From Rhodospirillaceae bacterium TMED167 (GTDB lineage Bacteria > Pseudomonadota > Alphaproteobacteria > Rhodospirillales_A > UBA2165), in NCBI GenBank assembly GCA_002170915.1, contig NHHQ01000119.1, forward strand, positions 1,951 to 7,831: a stretch of 5,881 nucleotides of DNA, given 5' to 3'. Shown here in pieces: positions 1 through 5,881 of this stretch. The notes below the pieces were generated by a model, which saw nothing but the letters and a program-made list of their open reading frames with translations, was not told the DNA's origin and searched no databases. The position numbers and the translations under genes were made by a program. Each line of letters starts with the position of its first letter. Positions within the stretch are counted from its first letter, which is position 1.

Positions 1-72
1 GCAGCGTATTATAACACCACGAGAAGTAAGTTCTTGGGCGCTGATTTGCCGGATCAGCCCGCTGATCAGTAA
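1..72 (+). CDS. C-terminal end of a TolC-family outer-membrane efflux protein (partial)
   Basis: An open frame enters from the left edge and gives 23 residues before a TAA stop, ending in ...YYNTTRSKFLGADLPD followed by a short hydrophilic tail. TolC-type outer-membrane channel proteins of alphaproteobacteria commonly end with a Tyr-rich segment, a basic stretch and a F/W-(L)-G motif, which this resembles. TolC forms the trimeric outer-membrane duct of tripartite efflux pumps and type I secretion. The main support is context: as I recall, a tolC-like gene often lies just upstream of popZ and valS in this class. The fragment is too short for a secure family call. A second frame is also open across this stretch (2-100), so even the reading frame is an inference. 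Confidence 0.45.
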   Translation, partial: AAYYNTTRSKFLGADLPDQPADQ

Positions 73-96
73 CCAATGGCAACGTAATGAGCTAGG

Positions 97-237
97 ATGA
101 TTGAAGGCGCGGTATCAGAAACCGCTATCAGCGCGAAGGTTAGTAGACTACTGGCGCCAGAGTTCGGGAAGTCGGACGAGATGAACCGCATACGGAGTGC
201 GGAAAAAAATGGAAGGCAAAAACTGGACCGGATATAA
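97..237 (+). CDS. Possible small ORF of 46 codons between the TolC-like end and popZ (doubtful)
   Basis: An ATG at 97 opens a frame of 46 residues, beginning MIEGAVSETAISAKVSRLL and ending ...RQKLDRI before TAA at 235-237. It fills most of the spacer and stops 5 bases before the popZ start codon. The predicted peptide is hydrophilic and basic, with no signal peptide, membrane segment or motif I recognise. Against it: only a weak GAG/AGG purine stretch precedes the ATG, and the frame uses several codons that look uncommon here (AGA, AGG, ATA, CTA). For it: popZ lacks a well-placed ribosome binding site, so termination-reinitiation from this frame would offer a way to load ribosomes on popZ. 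It may equally be chance open sequence in an untranslated leader. No function can be assigned. Confidence 0.15.
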   Translation: MIEGAVSETAISAKVSRLLAPEFGKSDEMNRIRSAEKNGRQKLDRI

Positions 238-242
238 GATTA

Positions 243-944
243 ATGGCCGAAGAAAACGATCCTCAACAAGAACCGTCCATGGAAGACATCCTTGCTTCAA
301 TCCGCCGTATATTGTCGGAGGATGAGCCGAAGGAAGTCATTGCCGAAACCCCAGCAGACCTAGGCGTCGATCCCGCACTTGCCCCTGAACCGGCGCCAGA
401 ACCTGAAATTGCATCAGAGCTAGAAATGGAAATGGATATGGCGTCAGCTACGGAAAAAATGGGCGCCGAGGAGACGGAAGACGAATTCGTTCCGCCAGTG
501 CCAGAACCCGAGACTGTCCCAGAAGAACCGGAGTCAGCGTTCGTGCCAGAAATAGAACCAGAACTAGCATCAGAGTCAGCTGCGGAAATACCCGCATCCT
601 TCCCTCCACCTCCATCTGGGGATCCCTTGTTTGAGGATATTTTAGAGTTAACCCAGGAGATGATTGCTCAACCTCCATCCGATGTTGGTGCTGGGGCGCC
701 GATCTTGTCTGGCACAGCCCAGGTATCTTCCACTGATACCTTACAAGAGCTGGCCAAGGCCTTGCTGAGCCGCCGGGATATTGCCGTCGGTAGTCGGGAG
801 ATGACGCTTGAGGGGCTGATCCGGGAAATTTTACGGCCCTTACTGCGCGAGTGGTTGGATGAAAATTTGCCATATTTAATTGAACGTCTGGTCAAAAAAG
901 AAATAGATCATATGGTCAATCGGGCTGAGCGTCTCGACTTGTAG
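243..944 (+). CDS. popZ: Polar organizing protein PopZ (DUF2497 family)
   Basis: PopZ assembles a cytoplasmic polymeric network at the cell pole that, in Caulobacter, tethers the ParB-bound chromosome origin and recruits polar regulators. Residues 11-28 carry the family's N-terminal signature (PSMEDILASIRRILSEDE), which in PopZ forms the client-binding helix. Residues 29-118 are a low-complexity linker dominated by Glu, Pro, Ala and Asp. Residues 126-140 (GDPLFEDILELTQEM) form a second short helix-like motif. Residues 186-231 (around LREWLDENLPYLIERLVKKEI) match the C-terminal helical domain that drives oligomerisation. At 233 residues it is longer than Caulobacter PopZ (about 177), and the linker probably accounts for the difference. 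The ATG at 243 is preferred because the next Met, residue 13, falls inside the conserved motif. No good Shine-Dalgarno is seen: a GGAAGG at 211-216 is 26 bases away. The neighbours, a TolC-like gene end and valS, fit the usual setting. Confidence 0.9.
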   Translation: MAEENDPQQEPSMEDILASIRRILSEDEPKEVIAETPADLGVDPALAPEPAPEPEIASELEMEMDMASATEKMGAEETEDEFVPPVPEPETVPEEPESAFVPEIEPELASESAAEIPASFPPPPSGDPLFEDILELTQEMIAQPPSDVGAGAPILSGTAQVSSTDTLQELAKALLSRRDIAVGSREMTLEGLIREILRPLLREWLDENLPYLIERLVKKEIDHMVNRAERLDL

Positions 945-952
945 ACGGCTTC

Positions 953-973
953 CCAACGCTCTTCCAGTGTTGG
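953..973 (+). terminator. Stem-loop just downstream of popZ, possible weak terminator or mRNA 3'-end stabiliser
   Basis: CCAACGCT (953-960) pairs with AGTGTTGG (966-973) around a 5-base CTTCC loop. The 8-bp stem has a single G-T wobble. It begins 8 bases after the popZ stop codon. The downstream sequence (TGATTTACT) has only a short T stretch, so it is a poor match to a classical Rho-independent terminator. Partial termination, RNA stabilisation or chance are all possible. Confidence 0.35.
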
Positions 974-996
974 TGATTTACTCCCAGCGCAACCAT

Positions 997-1032
997 GATA
1001 TTGTGCAGCGTGGCGATATTGTGTAGCGCAGC
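997..1032. repeat. Imperfect tandem duplication, two 18-base units
   Basis: Unit one at 997-1014 is GATATTGTGCAGCGTGGC and unit two at 1015-1032 is GATATTGTGTAGCGCAGC. They are directly adjacent and match at 15 of 18 positions. The repeat lies in the 149-base popZ-valS spacer, 61 bases before the valS start. It may be a simple replication-slippage duplication. A tandem protein-binding site in the valS leader is possible but unsupported. Confidence 0.6.
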
Positions 1033-1075
1033 CTAAAAGCCCTGTTTCCCGGGCGGATTTATTATCAATTCTAAT

Positions 1076-1083
1076 GGAAAGGA
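1076..1083 (+). promoter_or_regulatory. Ribosome binding site of valS
   Basis: The purine run GGAAAGGA ends 10 bases before the ATG at 1094. Together with the conserved N-terminal sequence of the product it supports that start. The spacing is slightly long but within the usual range. Confidence 0.55.
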
Positions 1084-1093
1084 TCGTTCAGCG

Positions 1094-3739
1094 ATGCTGA
1101 GCAAAACCTATACGCCTTCAGAAGTCGAAAACAGACACTACGACAACTGGGAGTCCAACGGCACTTTTTCGTGTGGCCAGAAAGCTGACGCTGATCCATA
1201 TACCATTGTTATTCCCCCCCCCAATGTCACGGGCAGCCTGCATATGGGGCACGCCCTAAATAATACATTACAGGATATCTTGATCCGCTACCGGCGCATG
1301 AGGGGGGACGATGCTTTGTGGCAACCGGGAACGGACCATGCGGGCATTGCAACGCAGATGGTAGTCGAGCGGCAGCTGGAGGCTGAGGGTAAGTCACGCC
1401 ATGACCTCGGCCGCGATGGCTTTATTGACCGCATTTGGAACTGGCGCGAAGAATCCGGCGGGACGATTATCGGACAGTTGAGACGGCTTGGCGCGTCTTG
1501 CGATTGGTCCCGGGAACGATTCACAATGGACGAGGGGTTGTCCGCTGCGGTCCGGAAGGTTTTCGTCCAACTTTATAAGGAGGGATTGATATATCGGGAC
1601 AAACGCCTTGTAAATTGGGACCCTAAATTGCACACGGCGATCTCTGATTTGGAAGTTGAACAGCGCGAGACCATCGGTAAACTCTGGTATTTTAAATATG
1701 CGATTGAGGGAGAGGACAACCGATATCTCACCGTCGCCACGACCCGGCCTGAAACCCTGCTGGGTGATACGGCTGTGGCGGTACATCCTGAGGATGAGCG
1801 TTATTCAGACCTGATCGGCAAGACCTGCAGGCTGCCGATTGCCGATAGGTCAATCGTTATCATTGCCGATGAGTATTCAGATCCAACAAAAGGCAGCGGC
1901 GCTGTAAAAATAACGCCAGCGCATGACTTTAACGACTTTGAAGTGGGTCGCCGGCATGACCTGGAGATGATAAATATTTTCGACCAGGACGCCCGGTTGA
2001 ATGAGAACGTTCCACCATCCTATCAGGGTCTGGAACGGTTCGACGCCCGGGATAAAGTCATCGCAGAGATGGAGGTTTTGGGACTTCTCGAAAAGATCGA
2101 AGATAACGAGATGACGGTTCCCTATGGAGACCGGTCCGGCGTTATTATTGAGCCGTGGTTGACCGATCAATGGTTCGTCGATGCAAAAACACTCGCCGAG
2201 CCAGCTGTAAAAGCCGTCGAAGAAGGCCGGACGAAGTTCGTTCCCAAATATTGGGAGAATACATATTTCGAATGGATGAGAAATATTCAGCCATGGTGTG
2301 TGTCGCGTCAGATTTGGTGGGGCCATCAAATTCCTGCGTGGTTTGGACCTGATGGTGAAATCTTCGTCGAGTTGACTGAACCCGAAGCCCTAGCCGAGGC
2401 GGAAAAACATTATGGAAAACCTACAAACCTAGTGCGCGATCAGGATGTTCTCGACACTTGGTTTTCCTCTGCGTTGTGGCCTTTTTCAACATTGGGCTGG
2501 CCAGAGGATACGCCAGAGCTCGCCAAGTATTATCCGACCGACGTTCTCGTCACTGGATTTGATATCATCTTTTTCTGGGTGGCACGGATGATGATGATGG
2601 GTCTTCATTTTATGGAGGAAGCCCCATTCCATACAGTCTATATTCACGCGTTGGTGCGCGATGAAAAGGGCCAAAAAATGTCTAAGTCCAAAGGGAATGT
2701 GATGGATCCCCTGGAGCTCATTGATAAATTTGGCGCCGATGCCCTCAGGATGACACTTGCGGCTCATGCAGCCCAGGGGCGGGATATCAAGCTTTCTGAA
2801 CATCGCGTTGAGGGGTATCGGAATTTTGCAACAAAACTCTGGAACGCGGCGCGCTTCTGTGAAATGAATAATTGCCTGTATTCGACGGCATTTGATCCTG
2901 CGGGCTGCAAACTGGCCGTTAATCAATGGATTGTGAAAAAGGTTTCTGAGGCGGTTGCCCAGGTCGAAGCGGGCATCGCTGAATACCGCTTCAACGAGGC
3001 TGCGGGGTCCATCTATCAATTTACGTGGGGCACTTTCTGTGACTGGTATTTGGAATTTGCCAAACCCATTTTTCAACAGGATGATGCGGCTGCCGCATCC
3101 GAGACCAGAGCGGCTGCTGCGTGGGCCCTACGTCAGCTTGTGCTGCTTTTGCATCCTTTTATGCCATTCATTTCCGAGGAGCTCTGGGAGAAACTGACCT
3201 TGGGGGATGGTACCTTACTGATAAATTCAGAATGGCCCACTAGTACTGCCGCCGCAGCGCTTAAGAATGAGCACCAGGATATGGACTGGATTGTCAGGCT
3301 TATCTCTCAGGTGCGGTCGGTCAGGGCGGAAATGAACGTGCCGCCCGGCGCTAAGATCCCTCTTATGATCAAGAACGCTGGGGCGATGGAAGCGGAAGCT
3401 GTGTCGACCCACGGTACGTTGATCAAGCGGCTCGCCCGGCTTTCGGATCTCATTTTGACAGATGGGGATGTGCCGGAGGGAGCTGCACAAGATGTCCTCG
3501 ATTCTGTGACTTTGATCCTGCCGCTTGCCGGTGTGATTGATTTGGATCAGGAAAGAGCTCGTCTAGAAAAAGAAACATCGAAATTGGATGCCGACATTCG
3601 CAAATATGACAGTAAACTCTCAAATGCGGGATTCCTATCAAAGGCTCCAGAGGCTGTAATTGAAGAACAAAAGTCACGTCGGAGGGAGGCCCTCAAATCC
3701 ATTGAGCAAATTAAGGAGGCTTTGGCCCGAATAACCTAG
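1094..3739 (+). CDS. valS: Valyl-tRNA synthetase (class Ia)
   Basis: This cytoplasmic enzyme activates valine with ATP and charges tRNA-Val, hydrolysing mischarged Thr-tRNA-Val at a separate site. The 881-residue product is full length for the bacterial family. The class I HIGH motif appears as HMGH at residues 50-53, preceded by the ValS-typical PPPNVTGSL (41-49). The CP1 editing domain includes ATTRPETLLGDTAVAVHPED (215-234) and the conserved HDFND (277-281). The ATP-binding KMSKS loop is at 528-532, within KGQKMSKSKGNVMDP. An all-alpha anticodon-binding domain spans roughly 575-750, starting with RNFATKLWNAARF. The C-terminal coiled-coil tRNA-binding arm covers about 817-880 and contains GFLSKAPEAVIEEQK. 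The proline triplet 41-43 is written as nine consecutive C bases. No frameshift or missing catalytic motif is seen. Nothing like a T-box leader is visible upstream. The gene ends 80 bases from the convergent transporter operon. Confidence 0.98.
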   Translation: MLSKTYTPSEVENRHYDNWESNGTFSCGQKADADPYTIVIPPPNVTGSLHMGHALNNTLQDILIRYRRMRGDDALWQPGTDHAGIATQMVVERQLEAEGKSRHDLGRDGFIDRIWNWREESGGTIIGQLRRLGASCDWSRERFTMDEGLSAAVRKVFVQLYKEGLIYRDKRLVNWDPKLHTAISDLEVEQRETIGKLWYFKYAIEGEDNRYLTVATTRPETLLGDTAVAVHPEDERYSDLIGKTCRLPIADRSIVIIADEYSDPTKGSGAVKITPAHDFNDFEVGRRHDLEMINIFDQDARLNENVPPSYQGLERFDARDKVIAEMEVLGLLEKIEDNEMTVPYGDRSGVIIEPWLTDQWFVDAKTLAEPAVKAVEEGRTKFVPKYWENTYFEWMRNIQPWCVSRQIWWGHQIPAWFGPDGEIFVELTEPEALAEAEKHYGKPTNLVRDQDVLDTWFSSALWPFSTLGWPEDTPELAKYYPTDVLVTGFDIIFFWVARMMMMGLHFMEEAPFHTVYIHALVRDEKGQKMSKSKGNVMDPLELIDKFGADALRMTLAAHAAQGRDIKLSEHRVEGYRNFATKLWNAARFCEMNNCLYSTAFDPAGCKLAVNQWIVKKVSEAVAQVEAGIAEYRFNEAAGSIYQFTWGTFCDWYLEFAKPIFQQDDAAAASETRAAAAWALRQLVLLLHPFMPFISEELWEKLTLGDGTLLINSEWPTSTAAAALKNEHQDMDWIVRLISQVRSVRAEMNVPPGAKIPLMIKNAGAMEAEAVSTHGTLIKRLARLSDLILTDGDVPEGAAQDVLDSVTLILPLAGVIDLDQERARLEKETSKLDADIRKYDSKLSNAGFLSKAPEAVIEEQKSRRREALKSIEQIKEALARIT

Positions 3740-3819
3740 AATATTTGCCAAATATATAGCGCCTTTTTATCCAACGCTACCATGTATTAGATTATGACCT
3801 AGGTGGTGGCTTGCTCAAT

Positions 3820-4587
3820 TTAGTGCGCAAGTATTTGGCTTAGAAATAATTTTGTTCGGTCATGCTGAGGATTATCAAAGAATTCTTTGGGGCCGTTGTG
3901 TTCTACTATCTCACCTTCATCCATAAAAATCACCCTGTCGGCGACTGTTTTCGCGAATCCCATCTCGTGTGTTACACAAATCATAGTCATGCCAGTGTCC
4001 GCAAGTTCGATCATGGTATCCAGCACTTCTTTAATCATTTCTGGATCAAGTGCGGACGTAGGTTCATCGAACAACATGATCCTCGGGTTCATGCACAAAG
4101 AGCGGGCGATGGCGACGCGCTGCTGTTGGCCGCCTGATAACTGTCCGGGAAACTTTTGTGCTTGTTCCGGAATTTTAACCCGCTCAAGGTACATCATGCC
4201 AGTTTTCTCCGCTTCGTCGCGGGGTAACTTGCGCACCCACATGGGGGCCAAGACAAGGTTTTCCAGAACGGTTAAATGAGGAAAGAGGTTGAAGTGCTGA
4301 AAAACCATGCCGACTTCGCGGCGAATGATTTCAATGTTTTTTAGGTCACTGGACAGTTCTGTACCATCCACGATGATACGGCCGCGCTGATGTTCCTCTA
4401 GTCGGTTAATACATCTGATCATTGTTGATTTTCCTGATCCAGATGGACCGCAGATCACGATCCTCTCACCGCGCTCTACAATCAAGTTAATGTCTTTTAA
4501 GACATGGAACTCTCCGAACCATTTGTTAACATTTGTCAACTGGATCGCGGTGTCATTCTTGGCGTGCGCAGAGTTGGTGCTGGACAT
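3820..4587 (-). CDS. aapP: General L-amino acid ABC transporter ATP-binding protein (AapP/BztD type)
   Basis: This is the ATPase subunit that powers uptake of polar and general L-amino acids through the partner permeases encoded just upstream. The 255-residue protein has every ABC nucleotide-binding motif: Walker [10 protein letters not shown] at 47-55, Q-loop Gln97 (VFQHFN), signature LSGGQQQR at 150-157, Walker B MLFDEP at 171-176, D-loop SALD at 178-181 and switch His207. The segments [14 protein letters not shown] and LFLSQILAH closely match my memory of Rhizobium AapP and distinguish it from more distant GlnQ/HisP ATPases. The start at 4587 is supported by GAGGAA 5 bases upstream. It is the last gene of an operon, 27 bases after the AapM-like gene. 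Whether it is better named AapP, BztD or GlnQ cannot be settled without substrate data, since these form one close family. No defect is seen. Confidence 0.92.
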   Translation of the reverse strand: MSSTNSAHAKNDTAIQLTNVNKWFGEFHVLKDINLIVERGERIVICGPSGSGKSTMIRCINRLEEHQRGRIIVDGTELSSDLKNIEIIRREVGMVFQHFNLFPHLTVLENLVLAPMWVRKLPRDEAEKTGMMYLERVKIPEQAQKFPGQLSGGQQQRVAIARSLCMNPRIMLFDEPTSALDPEMIKEVLDTMIELADTGMTMICVTHEMGFAKTVADRVIFMDEGEIVEHNGPKEFFDNPQHDRTKLFLSQILAH

Positions 4588-4592
4588 GACTG

Positions 4593-4598
4593 TTCCTC
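4593..4598 (-). promoter_or_regulatory. Ribosome binding site of the aapP-like gene
   Basis: On the minus strand GAGGAA lies 5 bases before the ATG at 4587, inside the 27-base gap after the permease stop. This strong Shine-Dalgarno fixes the start and indicates independent initiation within the polycistronic message. Confidence 0.7.
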
Positions 4599-4614
4599 AA
4601 TAGACTGGCGAAAT

Positions 4615-5712
4615 TTAATATCGCTGGCTGGTATCCAGCTTCTTCTCCAAACGAATACTGTAGCGGGACATAGTGAACGTGAAGATCCAAAATGCGAAAG
4701 CTACAAACAGAAACCCTTCGGTTGAAACATCTGGCCATGCTGGGTCGGCCAGAACTGACTGGAGCGTGCCGAGAATGTCGAACAGGCCTATGATTAAGAC
4801 TAATGTTGTGTCCTTAAAAAGAGCGATAAAAGTGTTTACAATCCCCGGTATCACCAGTTTCAGTGCCTGCGGTAATATGACAAGGCCCATGCTACGCCAA
4901 TATCCAAGGCCAAGTGCAGATGCAGCTTCGTATTGGCCTTTGGGTATAGCCTGTAAACCACCTCTGATAACTTCGGCCATATAGGCTGATTGGAACATGG
5001 TGATGCCGATAAGTGCACGTAGTAATTTGTTGAAATTTACACCGTCTGGCAGGAAGAGGGGTAACATGACGGACGCCATAAACAATACCGATATCAGCGG
5101 GACGCCGCGCCAGACCTCTATGAACACCACGCATATCACACGTATCACCGGCATCTCTGATCTACGCCCCAGCGCTAGTAGGATGCCTATTGGAAGGGCG
5201 GCCACAATACCGACAAAAGCTATGACGAGGGTGAGAGCAAGACCCCCCCATTTATCTGTCGGGACCGTTTCTAGGCCAAAAACCCCGCCTACAAATAAGA
5301 TGCCAGATATAATTGGGAACGCTGTTAGAAAAAACCATCCCAGTATTTTTTTGTAGGGGGCATTCTCGATTAGTTGTGGCAGGATCAACAAAGCCAAAAG
5401 CCCAAAGGCTATGTTGATGCGCCAATATTCGGCTTCGGGATAGAAACCGTAAACAAAGAAATTTAGACGCTGGAGAACAAATACCCAGCATGCCCCCCCA
5501 CTGTTGCAGTCATACCTCGTTGTACCCACGAAATCGGCATTTATTAGTCCCCAATCAACGATGGGGACAATGATGAGATAGACTAGATATAGGCCGCCAA
5601 GCGTCAGCAATGAGTTAACCGGCGTGGAGAATAAATTTTGTTTTGTCCAGCCAAGTACGCCCACGGTTGACGCGGGTGGTGGAAGGTCAGCCTTTCGCTC
5701 AAAACTAGCCAT
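4615..5712 (-). CDS. aapM: General L-amino acid ABC transporter permease (AapM/BztC type)
   Basis: This inner-membrane subunit pairs with the AapQ-like permease to form the channel for amino acids delivered by a periplasmic binding protein. The 365-residue protein has a cytoplasmic N-terminus, a first membrane span at about 35-53, and an outward loop with two Cys (residues 69 and 75, in CNSGGACW). Further hydrophobic spans lie near 98-115, 122-145, 157-182, 190-220, 233-248, 280-310 and 333-349. The permease core begins with the GLALTLVIA segment near 157. The ATPase-coupling EAA loop is at about 262-290 (EAASALGLGYWRSMGLVILPQ). The N-terminal extension with extra spans is characteristic of AapM/AapQ compared with shorter HisM/GlnP permeases. 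It starts 7 bases after the aapQ-like stop and its Shine-Dalgarno lies within that gene's end. The product is full length and appears intact. Confidence 0.93.
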   Translation of the reverse strand: MASFERKADLPPPASTVGVLGWTKQNLFSTPVNSLLTLGGLYLVYLIIVPIVDWGLINADFVGTTRYDCNSGGACWVFVLQRLNFFVYGFYPEAEYWRINIAFGLLALLILPQLIENAPYKKILGWFFLTAFPIISGILFVGGVFGLETVPTDKWGGLALTLVIAFVGIVAALPIGILLALGRRSEMPVIRVICVVFIEVWRGVPLISVLFMASVMLPLFLPDGVNFNKLLRALIGITMFQSAYMAEVIRGGLQAIPKGQYEAASALGLGYWRSMGLVILPQALKLVIPGIVNTFIALFKDTTLVLIIGLFDILGTLQSVLADPAWPDVSTEGFLFVAFAFWIFTFTMSRYSIRLEKKLDTSQRY

Positions 5713-5719
5713 GCATTAC

Positions 5720-5881
5720 TTACCTCTCGACCAGTGCCATTTTGCGGTTATACCAATTCATGAACGCCGAAATTACGAGGCTAATAGTTAGGTAGGTGGC
5801 CATTGTGATGCCGATTATTTCCAGGGCCTGACCGGTTTGGTTTAATGTGGTACCTGCGAATACAGCTACCAAATCCGGGTA
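5720..5881 (-). CDS. aapQ: General L-amino acid ABC transporter permease, C-terminal 53 residues (AapQ/BztB type, partial)
   Basis: Reading the minus strand in from the right edge gives 53 residues starting YPDLVAVFAGTTLNQTGQAL and ending FMNWYNRKMALVER before TAA. This closely fits the C-terminus of AapQ-type permeases: a conserved YPDLV.VFAGT.LNQTGQA segment, a last membrane span (about residues 22-42 of the fragment) and a basic NWYN tail ending LVER. It would be the second membrane subunit of the transporter, partner to the AapM-like protein. Its place immediately before aapM matches the canonical aapJ-Q-M-P order. The rest of the gene, the periplasmic binding protein gene and the promoter lie outside the window. 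The last codons also carry the ribosome binding site of aapM. Confidence 0.85.
   Translation of the reverse strand, partial: YPDLVAVFAGTTLNQTGQALEIIGITMATYLTISLVISAFMNWYNRKMALVER
5723..5728 (-). promoter_or_regulatory. Ribosome binding site of the aapM-like gene, embedded in the end of aapQ
   Basis: On the minus strand GAGAGG precedes the ATG at 5712 by 10 bases and forms the last two codons (Glu-Arg) of the aapQ-like gene. Overlap of a start signal with the previous gene's end is typical of coupled translation of membrane-complex subunits. Confidence 0.55.

Noticed and set aside
210..238. Possible promoter with a TATAAG -10 just before popZ
   Set aside because: The hexamer at the proper -35 distance (TGGAAG) is a poor match and the predicted start would make popZ nearly leaderless. 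The evidence is too weak to annotate.
448..873. 141-codon open frame antisense to popZ
   Set aside because: It arises from the Glu/Pro/Ala-rich codons of the PopZ linker read backwards. Its product is low-complexity, matches no family, and the opposite strand has a clear PopZ.
1037..1055. GCCC...CGGGC hairpin in the valS leader
   Set aside because: The stem is only 4-5 bp, with competing pairings around the CCCGGG core, and there is no T-tract or leader-peptide-like valine codon run. It does not support an attenuator.
2486..3076. 196-codon open frame antisense to valS
   Set aside because: It lies entirely inside a well-supported synthetase gene, shows no recognisable domain and no ribosome binding site, and is a shadow frame.
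3741..3779. Inverted repeats after valS as a Rho-independent terminator
   Set aside because: One stem is AT-only (6 bp) and the other is 5 bp with a 13-base loop that contains the only T run, so neither has the stem-then-T-tract architecture.
3876..3889. Perfect 14-base palindrome CAAAGAATTCTTTG
   Set aside because: It falls within the aapP-like coding sequence and encodes the ordinary Pro-Lys-Glu-Phe-Phe-Asp segment of the family, so it is probably coincidental rather than an operator.
3820..5881. A novel transport or defence system on the minus strand
   Set aside because: Every gene matches the known AapQ-M-P amino-acid transporter set in canonical order with intact motifs, so nothing points to a new system.

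Overview
The window looks like a core chromosomal segment of an alphaproteobacterium. Three things point there: a polar organizing protein of the PopZ/DUF2497 family, a gene order of (TolC-like end)-popZ-valS as I recall it from many alphaproteobacteria, and an ABC transporter operon of the general L-amino acid (Aap/Bzt) type. Base composition looks moderate, with mixed third positions rather than extreme GC. I cannot place it to order or genus from sequence alone.

Layout, plus strand: positions 1-72 hold a short in-frame tail that fits the C-terminus of a TolC-family outer-membrane efflux protein. A 170-base spacer follows, containing one doubtful 46-codon reading frame (97-237) and two small stem-loops. 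popZ occupies 243-944: a conserved N-terminal motif, a long acidic proline-rich linker, and a C-terminal helical assembly domain. A stem-loop sits 8 bases after its stop, then an imperfect 18-base tandem repeat, then valS (1094-3739), a full-length valyl-tRNA synthetase with intact catalytic, editing and C-terminal coiled-coil regions.

Layout, minus strand: from the right edge inward lie the last 53 residues of an AapQ-like permease (5720-5881), a complete AapM-like permease (4615-5712) and a complete AapP-like ATPase (3820-4587). Gaps are 7 and 27 bases, so this is one operon. The binding-protein gene (aapJ) and the operon promoter would lie beyond the right edge. The transporter operon converges on valS across an 80-base gap with no convincing terminator on either strand.

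Functionally these are housekeeping genes: envelope efflux, cell-pole organisation, Val-tRNA charging, and periplasmic binding-protein-dependent uptake of amino acids. I found no mobile element, CRISPR array, RNA gene or defence module, and no evidence of a previously undescribed system. The second-look items are small: a 9-base C run encoding the ValS proline triplet, the tandem repeat and stem-loop between popZ and valS, a possible small ORF that could couple to popZ, and the long PopZ linker with a second EDIL motif.
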